Positions 1 to 8,084 are shown, counted from the first letter of the stretch. The stretch: DNA of 39,405 bases from an uncultured bacterium (GCA_949296605.1 CASFPB010000035.1:1-39405), one strand, 5' to 3'. Notes: generated by a model not told the origin, from the sequence alone. Program-made: numbers and translations.

Positions 1-1351
1 TAAAATTATTATTATCTATTTGATATTGTTTATAATATTTTAAATTGTTATCGGTAATTTTGTTTGCTTGATTTCTAAAATTACTAATAAATTTTTCTAA
101 ATTTAATTTTTTGTAAGTGGATTCACCAGTTTTAAATTTATAATAAATTTCTTCGGTTAATCTAATTTTATTAGCTTTCATAGTTAATAATTGAGTAATA
201 TTTTCAAGTCCATCTTTTGAATAAGAATGTGGTCTAGATGTAATGAATTTAGCATATTTGTTAGAAATATGACCTTCCATGGAACAAGGACATTTATAAT
301 CGGGATGATTTTGATTAATAATTCCATCAATATGATTAATTAAGTAATTTTGTTTTTTAATCATTTCATTTTTTTGATCAGGATAAAGTTTATATTGAAT
401 TTTTACTAAAATCTTAAATTCATTAATCATCTTACTTCTTAAATAGTTATCAGCAATATTAGTAATATTTGGTTCTTTTTTAAAAATATAGTTTAAAGCT
501 TTTTTATAATGAAATTTATCAAGAACAAAAATAATATTAGGAAAGGCAATATCATATCCAGTAATCCATGAGCCACCATCACTAGAAAGAAAAATTTTAT
601 CAACTTTATTTAAGTCATATACAGTATCTAAATATTTATAAGTTTCTTCCCAAAGTTTGTCTGTTTTAAGAATGGAAGAAGCAATATAGTGAGTATTTTT
701 AAGTTCTTTCTTTTTAACAAAATCTTCTTTATGGCCTTCATGAGTTAAAATAACAGGAACAATTTTGTTTTTAGTGCCTTTATTTCTAGATTGAAGATTG
801 GCATGAACTTCATCGGCTTCAATATATAAAATTTTGGGGGTTTGTCTTTTAATAATATTTTCAAAATAGTTAAAATTAATATTTTTTATTTTAGTAGAAA
901 TAGTTTGCCTAGAAATAGAATAATTAGGAATAGTATTAACACTGGCCCAAGTCATACCATTATCTAATGCATTATTAATTAAATTAACTTCACAAGATAA
1001 AGACATTTTAGCCCATTTATCAATTCCTAAACAATCTTCCAAATAGCTATAATAAACATATTTACCATTTATTTTGTTTTTTGACTTATAATAGGTTTTA
1101 TTAAATGTTATTAATCCAAGAGAAGTAATTAAAGTTCTTTCCCGTGTTTGCTGTACATAATATTTATCCTTTCTTTCTTTAGAATTTTTATACTCTAAAT
1201 CTAAATATTCAAGTATGTTTCTTAAAATATCTAAATTAAGAGTATTAGTTGAATTGGAAACATTGTGTTCCAATTCATATAGGAACAAATTATTATCTAA
1301 AATGCTATTTAGGTGGTTAACAAAACTGTTAAATAATGATATGATATTCAT
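1..1351 (-). CDS. ISLre2-family transposase, C-terminus cut by window edge
   Basis: Reading the minus strand from an ATG at 1351 (preceded by AAGGAG) gives an open frame of 450 codons that runs off the left edge without a stop. I recognise the ISLre2 (UPF0236) family from several conserved stretches: ERTLITSLGLITFNKTYY near residues 71-88, a SISRQT segment near 145-150, the acidic YIEADEVHANLQ block typical of the family catalytic core, an SSDGGSWI segment, and VLDKFHYKKAL. The family is usually around 450-480 residues, so little is missing and the gene looks intact as far as it can be seen. It catalyses movement of its own element. No partner gene is visible on this side. Alternative assignments are unlikely given the number of family blocks. 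Confidence 0.9.
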   Translation of the reverse strand, partial: MNIISLFNSFVNHLNSILDNNLFLYELEHNVSNSTNTLNLDILRNILEYLDLEYKNSKERKDKYYVQQTRERTLITSLGLITFNKTYYKSKNKINGKYVYYSYLEDCLGIDKWAKMSLSCEVNLINNALDNGMTWASVNTIPNYSISRQTISTKIKNINFNYFENIIKRQTPKILYIEADEVHANLQSRNKGTKNKIVPVILTHEGHKEDFVKKKELKNTHYIASSILKTDKLWEETYKYLDTVYDLNKVDKIFLSSDGGSWITGYDIAFPNIIFVLDKFHYKKALNYIFKKEPNITNIADNYLRSKMINEFKILVKIQYKLYPDQKNEMIKKQNYLINHIDGIINQNHPDYKCPCSMEGHISNKYAKFITSRPHSYSKDGLENITQLLTMKANKIRLTEEIYYKFKTGESTYKKLNLEKFISNFRNQANKITDNNLKYYKQYQIDNNNF

Positions 1352-1404
1352 TGAGAAAACAACTCCTTAAAACCTTTTAAGCTTAGAGCTTTTGCAAAAG
1401 GTCT
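1..1404 (-). mobile_element. Insertion sequence of the ISLre2 family, partial
   Basis: The transposase gene defines the element; the far end is outside the window. On the near side, just upstream of the transposase start, there is a 20-nt dyad at 1385-1404 whose central 12 nt (CTTTTGCAAAAG) is a perfect palindrome with three further pairing bases of four on each side. It may belong to the terminal repeat or promoter region of the element. I could not define the terminal inverted repeat or the target-site duplication because the other end is absent. Confidence 0.6.
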
Positions 1405-1849
1405 GTATATATTTTGTTTACAAATTAATTATATAACAGTTTTTAATTTTTGAGTGTTTTCTCTTTTTTATTTAATAATTTATTTTCCCACATCTAGTTT
1501 ACTACATCTTTTATATGTTTAATGTTGATTTTATAAATAATTCTAGATTACCAATATCTGTAAATGAAATGTATTTTATAAAAAGATAGAAATATATTTT
1601 GTTATAAAATCATATAGAATGACGCCAGAAAAAAACTAATTATAATATTGAACTTTATTTAAAAATAACTTTTTTCAAAATTTGAGAATATATTTTTTCT
1701 ACCTCTTTTTCTAAAGATTAGGCAACACCTCATCTTCCAATAAACGAACAATAAACAATTTACAAAATTTTTCATTCTGTATGCATTATAATAAACATTT
1801 TTTGAATTTTTATGTTAATATGATTTTATAAGATAAGCGGAGGCTAAAA
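1352..1849. other. Intergenic region next to the insertion sequence
   Basis: About 500 bp without a convincing gene. The first 50 nt carry the transposase ribosome-binding site and the dyad described for the insertion sequence. The remainder is AT-rich with stops in all frames and shows no tRNA-like fold, tandem repeat or strong hairpin that I can see. A weak start signal for the next gene (GCGGAGG, about 8 nt before its ATG) lies at the right end. Confidence 0.5.
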
Positions 1850-2542
1850 ATGGCAATATTTTTTTTGATATTTTATGTGGTAATTTTTATTTTTGAAATA
1901 GTTCAATATATAAAATGTATAAAAAACAAAGTAAAATGGAGCAAATTATTTAAGTATGAAATATTTTTTATAATATTATCAGCTATTTTATGGTTTTGTT
2001 ATGAAAATTTGCCGAGTAAGGGATTTATGCCTGGATTAACTTATTTAGGAGAGATATTATTTAGTTTTGGAGCTATGGTTTTATATTGTATAGCATTTGT
2101 TATAACCTTAATTACAAAATTAATAATACATTTATTAGAAAAAAAGAAACAGGGAAATAATTACTTTACCAAAATAGCCTTAATAATAGCCATTATTTTA
2201 ACTATTTATGGAGTTAATATTTTTATTTTAGATTTGAAAAATGATATCAACGTTGTAAAAATAGATGCAACAATTATTGAGTATGTAGAAAATGAATATG
2301 GATATAAAATACCTGTGGTTCAATATACTGTAGATGATAAGACTTATAAAGTTATGATCGAAGTATTAAATTCGCAAATTCAAAATAGCAAAATAAACGA
2401 TAAAGTTGAAATTCATTACAATAAAAAAGAACCATCTAAATTAGCTTATCTAAGCAACTATGAAAATCTATATATTCCTTGCTTTCTAATTTCATTAATT
2501 ATATTAACAGTTTTAATTATAAAATCATTAAAAAATAATTGA
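1850..2542 (+). CDS. Membrane protein with DUF3592-like domain
   Basis: A 230-residue protein with about four hydrophobic segments (residues roughly 1-20, 35-55, 65-95 and 108-128), a predicted extracytoplasmic stretch, and a final membrane segment near 208-225. The stretch between residues about 135 and 200 (a short beta-rich region with PVVQYTVDDKTYKV and a VEIHYNKKEPSKLAYL end) resembles the DUF3592 family, whose function is unknown. The start is supported by GGAGG about 8 nt upstream. It ends in TGA, showing that UGA is a stop in this genome. It sits alone between the insertion sequence and a decayed region. Function cannot be given. Confidence 0.75.
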   Translation: MAIFFLIFYVVIFIFEIVQYIKCIKNKVKWSKLFKYEIFFIILSAILWFCYENLPSKGFMPGLTYLGEILFSFGAMVLYCIAFVITLITKLIIHLLEKKKQGNNYFTKIALIIAIILTIYGVNIFILDLKNDINVVKIDATIIEYVENEYGYKIPVVQYTVDDKTYKVMIEVLNSQIQNSKINDKVEIHYNKKEPSKLAYLSNYENLYIPCFLISLIILTVLIIKSLKNN

Positions 2543-3228
2543 TTTAGAAAAGATATAGTATTTTCCACATAAAGGCCAATGACTAAAAAAGGTACTTTAA
2601 AAAATGAATATTTATAGGGTGAAGCAAATGATTTTTATTTGAGCTAATAATTGAGATTTAAATCCAATTAATTTATCAAAATATGGAAGTACTAACTATA
2701 AAGCTGATAAAAATAATTGTATAACTTGTATTTTTTCTAAAATTTTTCCAACATTTACTTTACTTAATCCCGCTAAAAGTCTTAACAAAAAAACTTACGG
2801 GCCATAAAAAGTTTATAAGTTGTATTTTAATGGAGCATAAGAAAATCACATTTGGAAATCACAATTAATTTGAGTATATCTTTTGTTAAAATTATATTAA
2901 GAAGTAATTTTTATGCAATTGTTTAACAAAAATAAATGTAGAGAATATACTGGTATGATGTGGATTATAAAATTTTTGAGTCTATGCTTTAAAAATGGAC
3001 AATAAATGGTATAAATTTTAACATTCAGAAAATGAAGTTTAGAATTAGAAATGTCATTAATTATTTTTAATTGCAATAATTTTTGATCTAAAACTAAAGA
3101 CTTTTTGTCAGAAATTTGGTACAACAAAATTAAAAATTAACTTAAATGACTGCTATTTAAATCCAAAGTATTTTACTTATGAATTAAGAGAATATTATGA
3201 CTAAATTGTGGAACTATAGATGGCATAA
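2543..3228. other. Decayed intergenic stretch with a tRNA-Gly tail relic
   Basis: Nearly 700 bp with no credible gene. All frames are broken by stops; a 76-codon minus-strand frame at 2897-3127 has no recognisable domain or ribosome-binding site. The one identifiable item is the partial copy of the tRNA-Gly 3' end and terminator at 2792-2837, listed separately. The rest may be eroded mobile or accessory DNA, but nothing in it can be assigned. Confidence 0.5.
2792..2837 (-). repeat. Decayed copy of tRNA-Gly 3' tail plus its terminator
   Basis: By hand alignment this segment matches 8141-8187 at about 40 of 47 positions with one gap. The shared part is the last seven bases of the tRNA-Gly gene (TGGAGCA on the plus strand, including the CCA end) and the hairpin terminator behind it. 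Most differences are C to T or G to A, as expected for a relic drifting in an AT-rich genome, and they weaken the hairpin. The rest of the tRNA is missing. It could be a trace of integration at the tRNA gene (distal att site) or of an old segmental duplication. Confidence 0.65.
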
Positions 3229-3465
3229 ATGAGTATTTTAAATCAAAAAATATTATACTTTAAAATAGAAAATGATGCAAGGTTATTGGCAAATCTAATT
3301 TATTTGAATTATGAGTATTCAAATAATAGAGCAATAAACTTTGAACTTATTTATAAGACACTACACGATTCAGTTAATTATACAAATGAAGAAAAAGAAA
3401 AGATTAAGAAACATGCTTTCATATATTTGAGAGTCGACTATGGATTAGAATTAAATATTAATTAA
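3229..3465 (+). CDS. Small hypothetical protein, 78 residues
   Basis: A 78-codon frame starting at ATG 3229 with only a weak ribosome-binding site (AGATGG). The product is predicted to be mostly helical, with a charged patch NEEKEKIKKHA and a final RVDYGLELNIN. I do not recognise a family. It lies 80 bp upstream of the Fic gene but on the far side of the Fic promoter, so it is probably not part of that transcription unit. It could be the remnant of a longer gene whose front part decayed in the region before it. Confidence 0.4.
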   Translation: MSILNQKILYFKIENDARLLANLIYLNYEYSNNRAINFELIYKTLHDSVNYTNEEKEKIKKHAFIYLRVDYGLELNIN

Positions 3466-3499
3466 TATTGTTAAATTTGATGAATTTTTATAAGAAATA

Positions 3500-3508
3500 T
3501 GGTATAAT
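3500..3508 (+). promoter_or_regulatory. Extended -10 promoter for the Fic gene
   Basis: TGGTATAAT matches the extended -10 consensus (TGN then TATAAT). No good -35 hexamer is present at 16-18 bp; the nearest, TTGATG at 3477-3482, is 20 bp away. The start of transcription would fall near 3515, about 30 nt before the Fic start codon. Confidence 0.6.
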
Positions 3509-3545
3509 ATAAACATATAATGACTTGAAAAAAGGAGGTATTTAA

Positions 3546-4358
3546 ATGGATGAAATAACTTATGATAAAGTAGAAGATGAAAAAAGTCCTAAAGTAAAAC
3601 AATTATATTGGGATATTGCATTTGGTCTTCAGGAAGTTGATGGATTAAAACCATCTAAATATATGGTTGAATTATCTGAAGAACATATAAATGGTAAAAA
3701 AACATATAATCAAGTTCAAGAAGAAATTACTTCTTATTATAAAAAAAATCAAGATAATCATGATGACAATGATGAAGAAGAGGCAGATGAAGTAGCAACT
3801 GCTATATATGAAATACTTAATAATAAATCTTTTAGATTTGATTATTTAACTTTAAAAAATTATCATCAAAGATTATTTTGTAATTTAAATAAAGAAAAAT
3901 ATAATCCGGGTGTATTTAGATTATTCAATATGACTAAAGATGAACCTATTTTAAATGATGATACTGTCAATTATCAATCTTATGATATGATTGAAGAAAC
4001 TTTAAAGTATGATTTTCAAGAAGAAAGAGAACAAAATTATATTGATTTTAATGAAGAGCAATTAATAAATAGAATTTGTGAATTTACATCTAGAATCTGG
4101 CAAGTTCATCCTTTCCAAGAAGGTAATACAAGAACAACAGCAATTTTTATTCAAAAGTATTTAATTAGTATGGGATTTAAAATTAATAATGAGTTATTTA
4201 AAGATAATTCGAAATACTTTAGAAATGCTTTAGTAAGGGCAAATTATACAAATTATAGTAAAAGCGTAAAAGCTGATAAAAAATATCTAATAATGTTTTT
4301 TGAAAACTTGTTATTAGGTAAAAATAATAAATTGAATAATGATGATTTAAAAATATAA
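3546..4358 (+). CDS. Fic-domain protein with N-terminal VbhA-like antitoxin segment
   Basis: A 270-residue Fic protein. Fic enzymes transfer AMP or related groups from nucleotides to target proteins. The catalytic motif is HPFQEGNTR at residues 188-196, with the catalytic His188, Glu192 and the anion-hole Gly-Asn; GNTRT instead of GNGRxxR occurs in one common Fic subgroup. Residues about 15-66 resemble the VbhA antitoxin domain (a helix ending in GL, then a conserved NGK and a helix ending in SYY), followed by an acidic linker at 69-81. In the VbhA-like part the inhibitory (S/T)xxxE(G/N) motif is not intact; the best alignment gives LQEVDG, with Asp in place of Glu. A strong AAAGGAGG precedes the ATG. 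It has its own promoter and terminator and so forms a single-gene unit. It could be a self-inhibited toxin or a regulator. Confidence 0.85.
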   Translation: MDEITYDKVEDEKSPKVKQLYWDIAFGLQEVDGLKPSKYMVELSEEHINGKKTYNQVQEEITSYYKKNQDNHDDNDEEEADEVATAIYEILNNKSFRFDYLTLKNYHQRLFCNLNKEKYNPGVFRLFNMTKDEPILNDDTVNYQSYDMIEETLKYDFQEEREQNYIDFNEEQLINRICEFTSRIWQVHPFQEGNTRTTAIFIQKYLISMGFKINNELFKDNSKYFRNALVRANYTNYSKSVKADKKYLIMFFENLLLGKNNKLNNDDLKI

Positions 4359-4384
4359 GAATAGAAATTTTATTTCAATTTAGG

Positions 4385-4421
4385 AAAAAGGCAATGCTTA
4401 GTTGTGACATTGCTTTTTTTT
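4385..4421 (+). terminator. Rho-independent terminator after the Fic gene
   Basis: Stem GCAATG (4391-4396) pairs with CATTGC (4408-4413), extended by an A-run on the left pairing with the T-run that follows. The loop is 11 nt and at least eight T residues follow the stem. Confidence 0.8.
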
Positions 4422-4439
4422 AAATTGAAATTTAGGGTC

Positions 4440-4548
4440 AATCTTTTCAGATTTATTTAATCATTAACGTCACATTGGTGCGACGATTTTACCTTATGGA
4501 GCGAATCGCATACAAGCTACGAACTATGTTCTCTTTTCTAAAAATATT
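4440..4548. other. GC-richer patch upstream of the hydrolase operon
   Basis: Between about 4460 and 4530 the base composition is clearly higher in G and C than anything around it (words such as GGTGCGACG, GGAGCGAATCGCA and CAAGCTACGAAC). TGCGA near 4479 can pair with TCGCA near 4506, but I see no long stable fold and no open reading frame. It could be a piece of a structured RNA, of a regulatory site, or a fragment of foreign DNA. Confidence 0.35.
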
Positions 4549-4566
4549 ATATAGGAATTCCTATAT
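4549..4566. promoter_or_regulatory. Perfect 18-bp palindrome, possible operator
   Basis: ATATAGGAATTCCTATAT is a perfect dyad, centred about 50 bp upstream of the -10 element TATAAT at 4605-4610 of the following operon. The arms meet without a loop, which fits a protein-binding site better than a hairpin, although a short T-run follows and a weak terminator is possible. No regulator gene is adjacent. Confidence 0.45.
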
Positions 4567-4604
4567 TTTTTCAAGGAAGTATGGGAATTTTTTGTGATTT
4601 ATAG

Positions 4605-4610
4605 TATAAT
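4605..4610 (+). promoter_or_regulatory. Putative -10 element of the DUF6602-hydrolase operon
   Basis: TATAAT at 4605-4610 lies 31 bp before the GTG start of the operon's first gene. The position 17 bp upstream (TGGGAA) is a poor -35 element and there is no TGN extension, so the promoter may need an activator or be weak. Confidence 0.45.
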
Positions 4611-4641
4611 AATACTGTATTAATTTAATGGAGGTTATACG

Positions 4642-6330
4642 GTGTTTATTTACAATTTAGAAGATGTGGCTAAAAAATTAAAAATTGATTTTGAAGGAAT
4701 TACAAAACAAATTGAACATAATGGTGTAAAAGGAAGTGCAAGAGAAGATTTATTAAAAGATTATTTAAAAAAATTATTACCGGAAAAATATTCTATTTCT
4801 AGTGGAATAATTATTGATAATAGTCAAAAACAAAGCAAACAGCAAGATTTTATAATACACGATGCATTTAATTGCCCAAGTTTTTTAAAGACAGAATCAA
4901 ATTCAATTTTACCTATTGAAAGTGTTTATGCAACAATTGAAGTTAAGTCGACGCTTGACTATTCTACATTAGATCAAAGTGTTAAAAATGTGGAAAGTGT
5001 AAGAAATCTTAATAAATTAACTAATAGAAATATTATTCGTAATCAATATGATAACTTTTATCCTTTAGGTTTTGTATTTGCATATTCTTCTACTTGCTCA
5101 TTAGAACAAATTCAAAAAAAACTATTTGAATTAAATAAAAACATTAACAGCAGACATCAAATTTCTATTATTTGTATTTTAGATAAAGGATTAATCTTTA
5201 ATGTGCAAAAAAACAATGTAACAGAAGTAACGCTAATTCCAAGTAATAATACTTTACTGGGTAGATCTGATAGTGGTTTAGAAAGTACATTATATTCTTT
5301 TTACTTGTTTTTGTTAGAATATTTAGACAATGTACATATCCAAGTTCCAAGTTTAATAGAATATGCTAGAAAAAATAACTCATTTAAAGTTTCTATAAAT
5401 ATTCCTAATGAATTAATTCCAGATGATGCCGTTTATAAGGAAGGTGCCATTGAATTAAAATATGGAGATGCTAGAAAAATATTAAACTTAAATAATAAGT
5501 ATCCAAATTTATTTAATGGCAAAATGACTTATGAAGAAATGTTTAATTATTTAAAAGATGATTTTATACCACTTTGTAAAATGCAAGCAAAAATTGCTAA
5601 AGTTTCGAGACATGACAAAGTAACTATATATGGATATAGTTTTTCACCTGATGAATTTAGTAAATTTGAAAATTATGCTTTAAATTATGACGCTTATCAA
5701 GAATCAAAAGAAAATTTTGATAATATTGTAAAGAATATATATTCAAGATATAAAATGGAAGTAGAAAGAAAAAAAGAAATGAAAGAAAATTATATTATTA
5801 TACATGGAAGCTTTGGCTCAAAAGATGGAAATTGGTTTCCTTGGTTAAAAAAACAATTAGAAGGTAAAGATAAAAAAATAGATGTACCTCAAATGCCTGT
5901 TGGAGTTGGAAAACAAAATTTCGAAAGTTGGTCTAAAGTATTAGATAAACTAACTATAAATGAAAATACTATTATCATTGCACATAGCATAGCTCCAATT
6001 TTTGTGTGTAAATATTTGATTACCAATAAAATTACAGTAAAAAAATTAATCTTTGTTTGTGGATTTAATAATTATTTAGGAATAGATAATGATTTTGATG
6101 CAGTCAATGAACCTATGTTTATAGATAATATTGAGAATGTAAAAAAATATTGTAACGATATTGTTTGTTATTATTCTGACAATGATCCATATGTTAAATT
6201 TGATATTGAAAAATCATTTGCAGACAAAATTGCTAATAGACAGTATATTATAAAAAATGGTGGACATATAAATTCTGAAACAGGATATACAAAATTTGAA
6301 GAGATTTTAAAGGAGGTATATAATGACTGA
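4642..6330 (+). CDS. DUF6602 nuclease-like domain fused to RBBP9/YdeN-like serine hydrolase
   Basis: A 562-residue two-part protein starting at GTG 4642 (GGAGG 8 nt before). Residues 1-240 match the DUF6602 pattern: KGSAREDLLKDYL near 30-42, LPEKYSISSG near 46-55, a QQDFIIHD strand with Asp69, and ATIEVKS with Glu100 and Lys102. The Asp-(x)n-Glu-x-Lys spacing is that of a PD-(D/E)xK nuclease fold, so a nuclease role is possible but inferred. Residues about 240-375 are of unknown type. Residues 383-562 form an alpha/beta hydrolase of the RBBP9/YdeN type: IIIHGSFGSKDGNWFPWL at 385-402, nucleophile Ser449 in AHSIAP (the usual G-x-S-x-G is altered), Asp513 or Asp515, and His542 in GGHINSETGY. The frame is continuous with no internal ribosome-binding site at the junction. 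It overlaps the next gene by 8 nt, so the two are co-translated. Confidence 0.75.
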   Translation: MFIYNLEDVAKKLKIDFEGITKQIEHNGVKGSAREDLLKDYLKKLLPEKYSISSGIIIDNSQKQSKQQDFIIHDAFNCPSFLKTESNSILPIESVYATIEVKSTLDYSTLDQSVKNVESVRNLNKLTNRNIIRNQYDNFYPLGFVFAYSSTCSLEQIQKKLFELNKNINSRHQISIICILDKGLIFNVQKNNVTEVTLIPSNNTLLGRSDSGLESTLYSFYLFLLEYLDNVHIQVPSLIEYARKNNSFKVSINIPNELIPDDAVYKEGAIELKYGDARKILNLNNKYPNLFNGKMTYEEMFNYLKDDFIPLCKMQAKIAKVSRHDKVTIYGYSFSPDEFSKFENYALNYDAYQESKENFDNIVKNIYSRYKMEVERKKEMKENYIIIHGSFGSKDGNWFPWLKKQLEGKDKKIDVPQMPVGVGKQNFESWSKVLDKLTINENTIIIAHSIAPIFVCKYLITNKITVKKLIFVCGFNNYLGIDNDFDAVNEPMFIDNIENVKKYCNDIVCYYSDNDPYVKFDIEKSFADKIANRQYIIKNGGHINSETGYTKFEEILKEVYND

Positions 6331-6763
6331 TAAACAATATATTGATATAGCGATAGAGATTTCTAAAAATGCTAAATATCCTTACGGTGCTTTTGTTGTT
6401 AAAGATAATAAAATAGTTGGTAGAAGTGATGATAAAACTTTAATGGAAACAAGTATGTATTCACACGCAGAATTAGAAGCAATAGAAAGTGCTTCTAAAA
6501 ATAAAAATCTCTATGGAGATTTAAAAGGCGCAACAATGTATGTATCTTGTGAACCTTGTATGATGTGTATGGGAGCAATTCTATATGAAGAATTTTCAAA
6601 AGTAGTTTATGCTGCTACACTTCAAGATAGCAGTGATAATTATTGCCCAGAAATGATAACAAATATAGATGAGTTAGCAAAATACTCAAAAGGTAAAATA
6701 GAAATAATTAAGGAATTACATAGAGAACAAGCTGTTGAAGTGTTAAAAATGAGAGGAGAATAA
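6323..6763 (+). CDS. Zinc-dependent nucleoside deaminase (GuaD/TadA superfamily)
   Basis: A 146-residue cytidine-deaminase-fold enzyme. The zinc site is complete: His48 and Glu50 (HAE) and Cys79 and Cys82 (EPCMMC). The sequence SCEPCMMCMGAI is closer to guanine deaminase and TadA-like enzymes than to classical cytidine deaminase. The substrate cannot be read from sequence: free guanine, adenine, a nucleotide or RNA are all possible. It starts inside the end of the fusion gene with AAAGGAGG 6 nt upstream. Because it sits in an accessory operon and not near tRNA or purine genes, a role other than housekeeping tRNA editing is plausible. Confidence 0.85.
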   Translation: MTDKQYIDIAIEISKNAKYPYGAFVVKDNKIVGRSDDKTLMETSMYSHAELEAIESASKNKNLYGDLKGATMYVSCEPCMMCMGAILYEEFSKVVYAATLQDSSDNYCPEMITNIDELAKYSKGKIEIIKELHREQAVEVLKMRGE

Positions 6764-6768
6764 ATCTT

Positions 6769-7629
6769 ATGAAACAAGAATTAGTCAGAATTAATTCTAT
6801 TGATGGTATAGAACAAGTTGGTATATTATATGCACCTAATAACATTACAAATAAAATAGTAATCCATGTTCACGGATTAAATGGTAATTTCTATGAAAAT
6901 AAATTTTTAGATACTTTAGCAGAAACTTATACAAACAAAAATTATGCTTTTTTAACTTTCAATAATAGAGGCAAAGATTATATTTCAGAGTTCTCGAAAG
7001 GTGACACATCTATTATTATAGGTGGAAGTTTAGAAAGGTTCAAAGATTGTTTATTAGATATTGAAGGTGTTACAAAATGGGCAAAGGGAAAAGGCTATAG
7101 CGAAATAACGTTAGAGGGACATAGTTATGGCTGCAATAAGGTTTTATATTATTACAATAAAAAGAAAGATGATAGTATAAATAAAATAGTTTTATTAGCA
7201 CCTTGTGATATCCCATCAGTTGGTAAAAAATTCTTAAGCAAAGCAGAATATGAAACAGCTAAAGAAGATGCTACTAGGCTTGTAAACGAAAGAAAGGAAC
7301 AGGAATTAATAGATTTCTCTGTTATGGCTAATAGGAAGATTGCGGCCGGAACATATTATTATGATTTTTTACCTGGTGGAGAGAATGACTTTATTAGATA
7401 TAGTGATGGAGAAAACGGTAAAAGTCCAATTCTTAATAGCATAAATATTCCTATTTTAATTATTTTTGGAAATATTGATGAATGTGTTTTAACACAACCT
7501 ATTGAAATAGTAAAAAAATATTTAGAAAACAATATATCAAATTGTAAAATTGAAGTAATTAATGGTGCAGACCATTCTTATACAAATAAGTATGAAGAAT
7601 TAGGCGAAATCATTGAAAATAATATTTAA
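6769..7629 (+). CDS. Alpha/beta hydrolase (DUF1749-like)
   Basis: A 286-residue serine hydrolase, predicted cytoplasmic (no signal peptide). Features in order: HVHGLNGNFYENKF near residues 33-46 (oxyanion strand), FNNRGKDYI near 64-72, nucleophile elbow GHSYG with Ser119, acid Asp237 in FGNIDECV, and His269 in GADHSY. The layout resembles the DUF1749/UPF0613 group; the substrate is unknown. It follows the deaminase by 5 bp with GGAGA about 8 nt before its ATG, so it is part of the same mRNA. This is the second serine hydrolase in the operon; the two are of different families, so this is not a recent duplication. Confidence 0.8.
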   Translation: MKQELVRINSIDGIEQVGILYAPNNITNKIVIHVHGLNGNFYENKFLDTLAETYTNKNYAFLTFNNRGKDYISEFSKGDTSIIIGGSLERFKDCLLDIEGVTKWAKGKGYSEITLEGHSYGCNKVLYYYNKKKDDSINKIVLLAPCDIPSVGKKFLSKAEYETAKEDATRLVNERKEQELIDFSVMANRKIAAGTYYYDFLPGGENDFIRYSDGENGKSPILNSINIPILIIFGNIDECVLTQPIEIVKKYLENNISNCKIEVINGADHSYTNKYEELGEIIENNI

Positions 7630-7643
7630 GGAGAAAGATAAGC

Positions 7644-8084
7644 ATGAATAGAAACAATGTGGTATCTGAAATACAGAAAGAAGATATAGAACAATTACAA
7701 ATAATTATGAAACAAGCTTTTGAAAATAATTTAAGTAGCACAAAAGCTAATATGCTTTATAAAATATATAAAAATAATAAAGACATCTACGTTTTAGGCT
7801 ATTATATAGAAAATGTTTTAGTTGGAACTGTAACTTTAAATATTTTAACAACTCCAACTGGAAAAGAAGCTACTATATGGAATTTAGCTGTTCTTGAAAA
7901 ATATAGAAGATTGGGTATAGCAAGCAAATTAATGATTAAAGCAGAAGGGATTGTAAAAAAGTATGAGGATATTAATCGTATTTGGCTGTTTAGCGGATAT
8001 CAAAGAGAAAAAGCACATAAATTATATAAAAAATTAGGATATAATGAAAAATTAGATAAAGCATTTGTAAAACAAATAAATTAG
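7644..8084 (+). CDS. GNAT-family N-acetyltransferase
   Basis: A 146-residue GNAT protein. The acetyl-CoA binding motif is YRRLGIASKLM (R/Q-x-x-G-x-A), preceded by the beta-4 strand ATIWNLAVLEKY, and the end has the usual LYKKLGYNEK. Members acetylate amines on proteins, antibiotics or small molecules; the substrate is not evident. AAGGAG lies upstream and the gap to the hydrolase is 14 bp, making it the fourth and last gene of the operon. It is followed by the tRNA-Gly gene on the other strand. Confidence 0.85.
   Translation: MNRNNVVSEIQKEDIEQLQIIMKQAFENNLSSTKANMLYKIYKNNKDIYVLGYYIENVLVGTVTLNILTTPTGKEATIWNLAVLEKYRRLGIASKLMIKAEGIVKKYEDINRIWLFSGYQREKAHKLYKKLGYNEKLDKAFVKQIN

Noticed and set aside
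1850-2542. Possible use of UGA as a tryptophan codon, as in Mycoplasma
   Set aside because: Genes here use TGG for Trp and three of them end in TGA at the expected family length, so the standard bacterial code applies.
2897-3127. Minus-strand frame of 76 codons in the decayed region
   Set aside because: No ribosome-binding site, no recognisable motif, and hydrophobic low-complexity content expected by chance in AT-rich DNA.
2543-3228. Integrase gene that would explain the tRNA-tail duplication
   Set aside because: No Tyr- or Ser-recombinase motif can be read in any frame of this stretch or elsewhere in the window.
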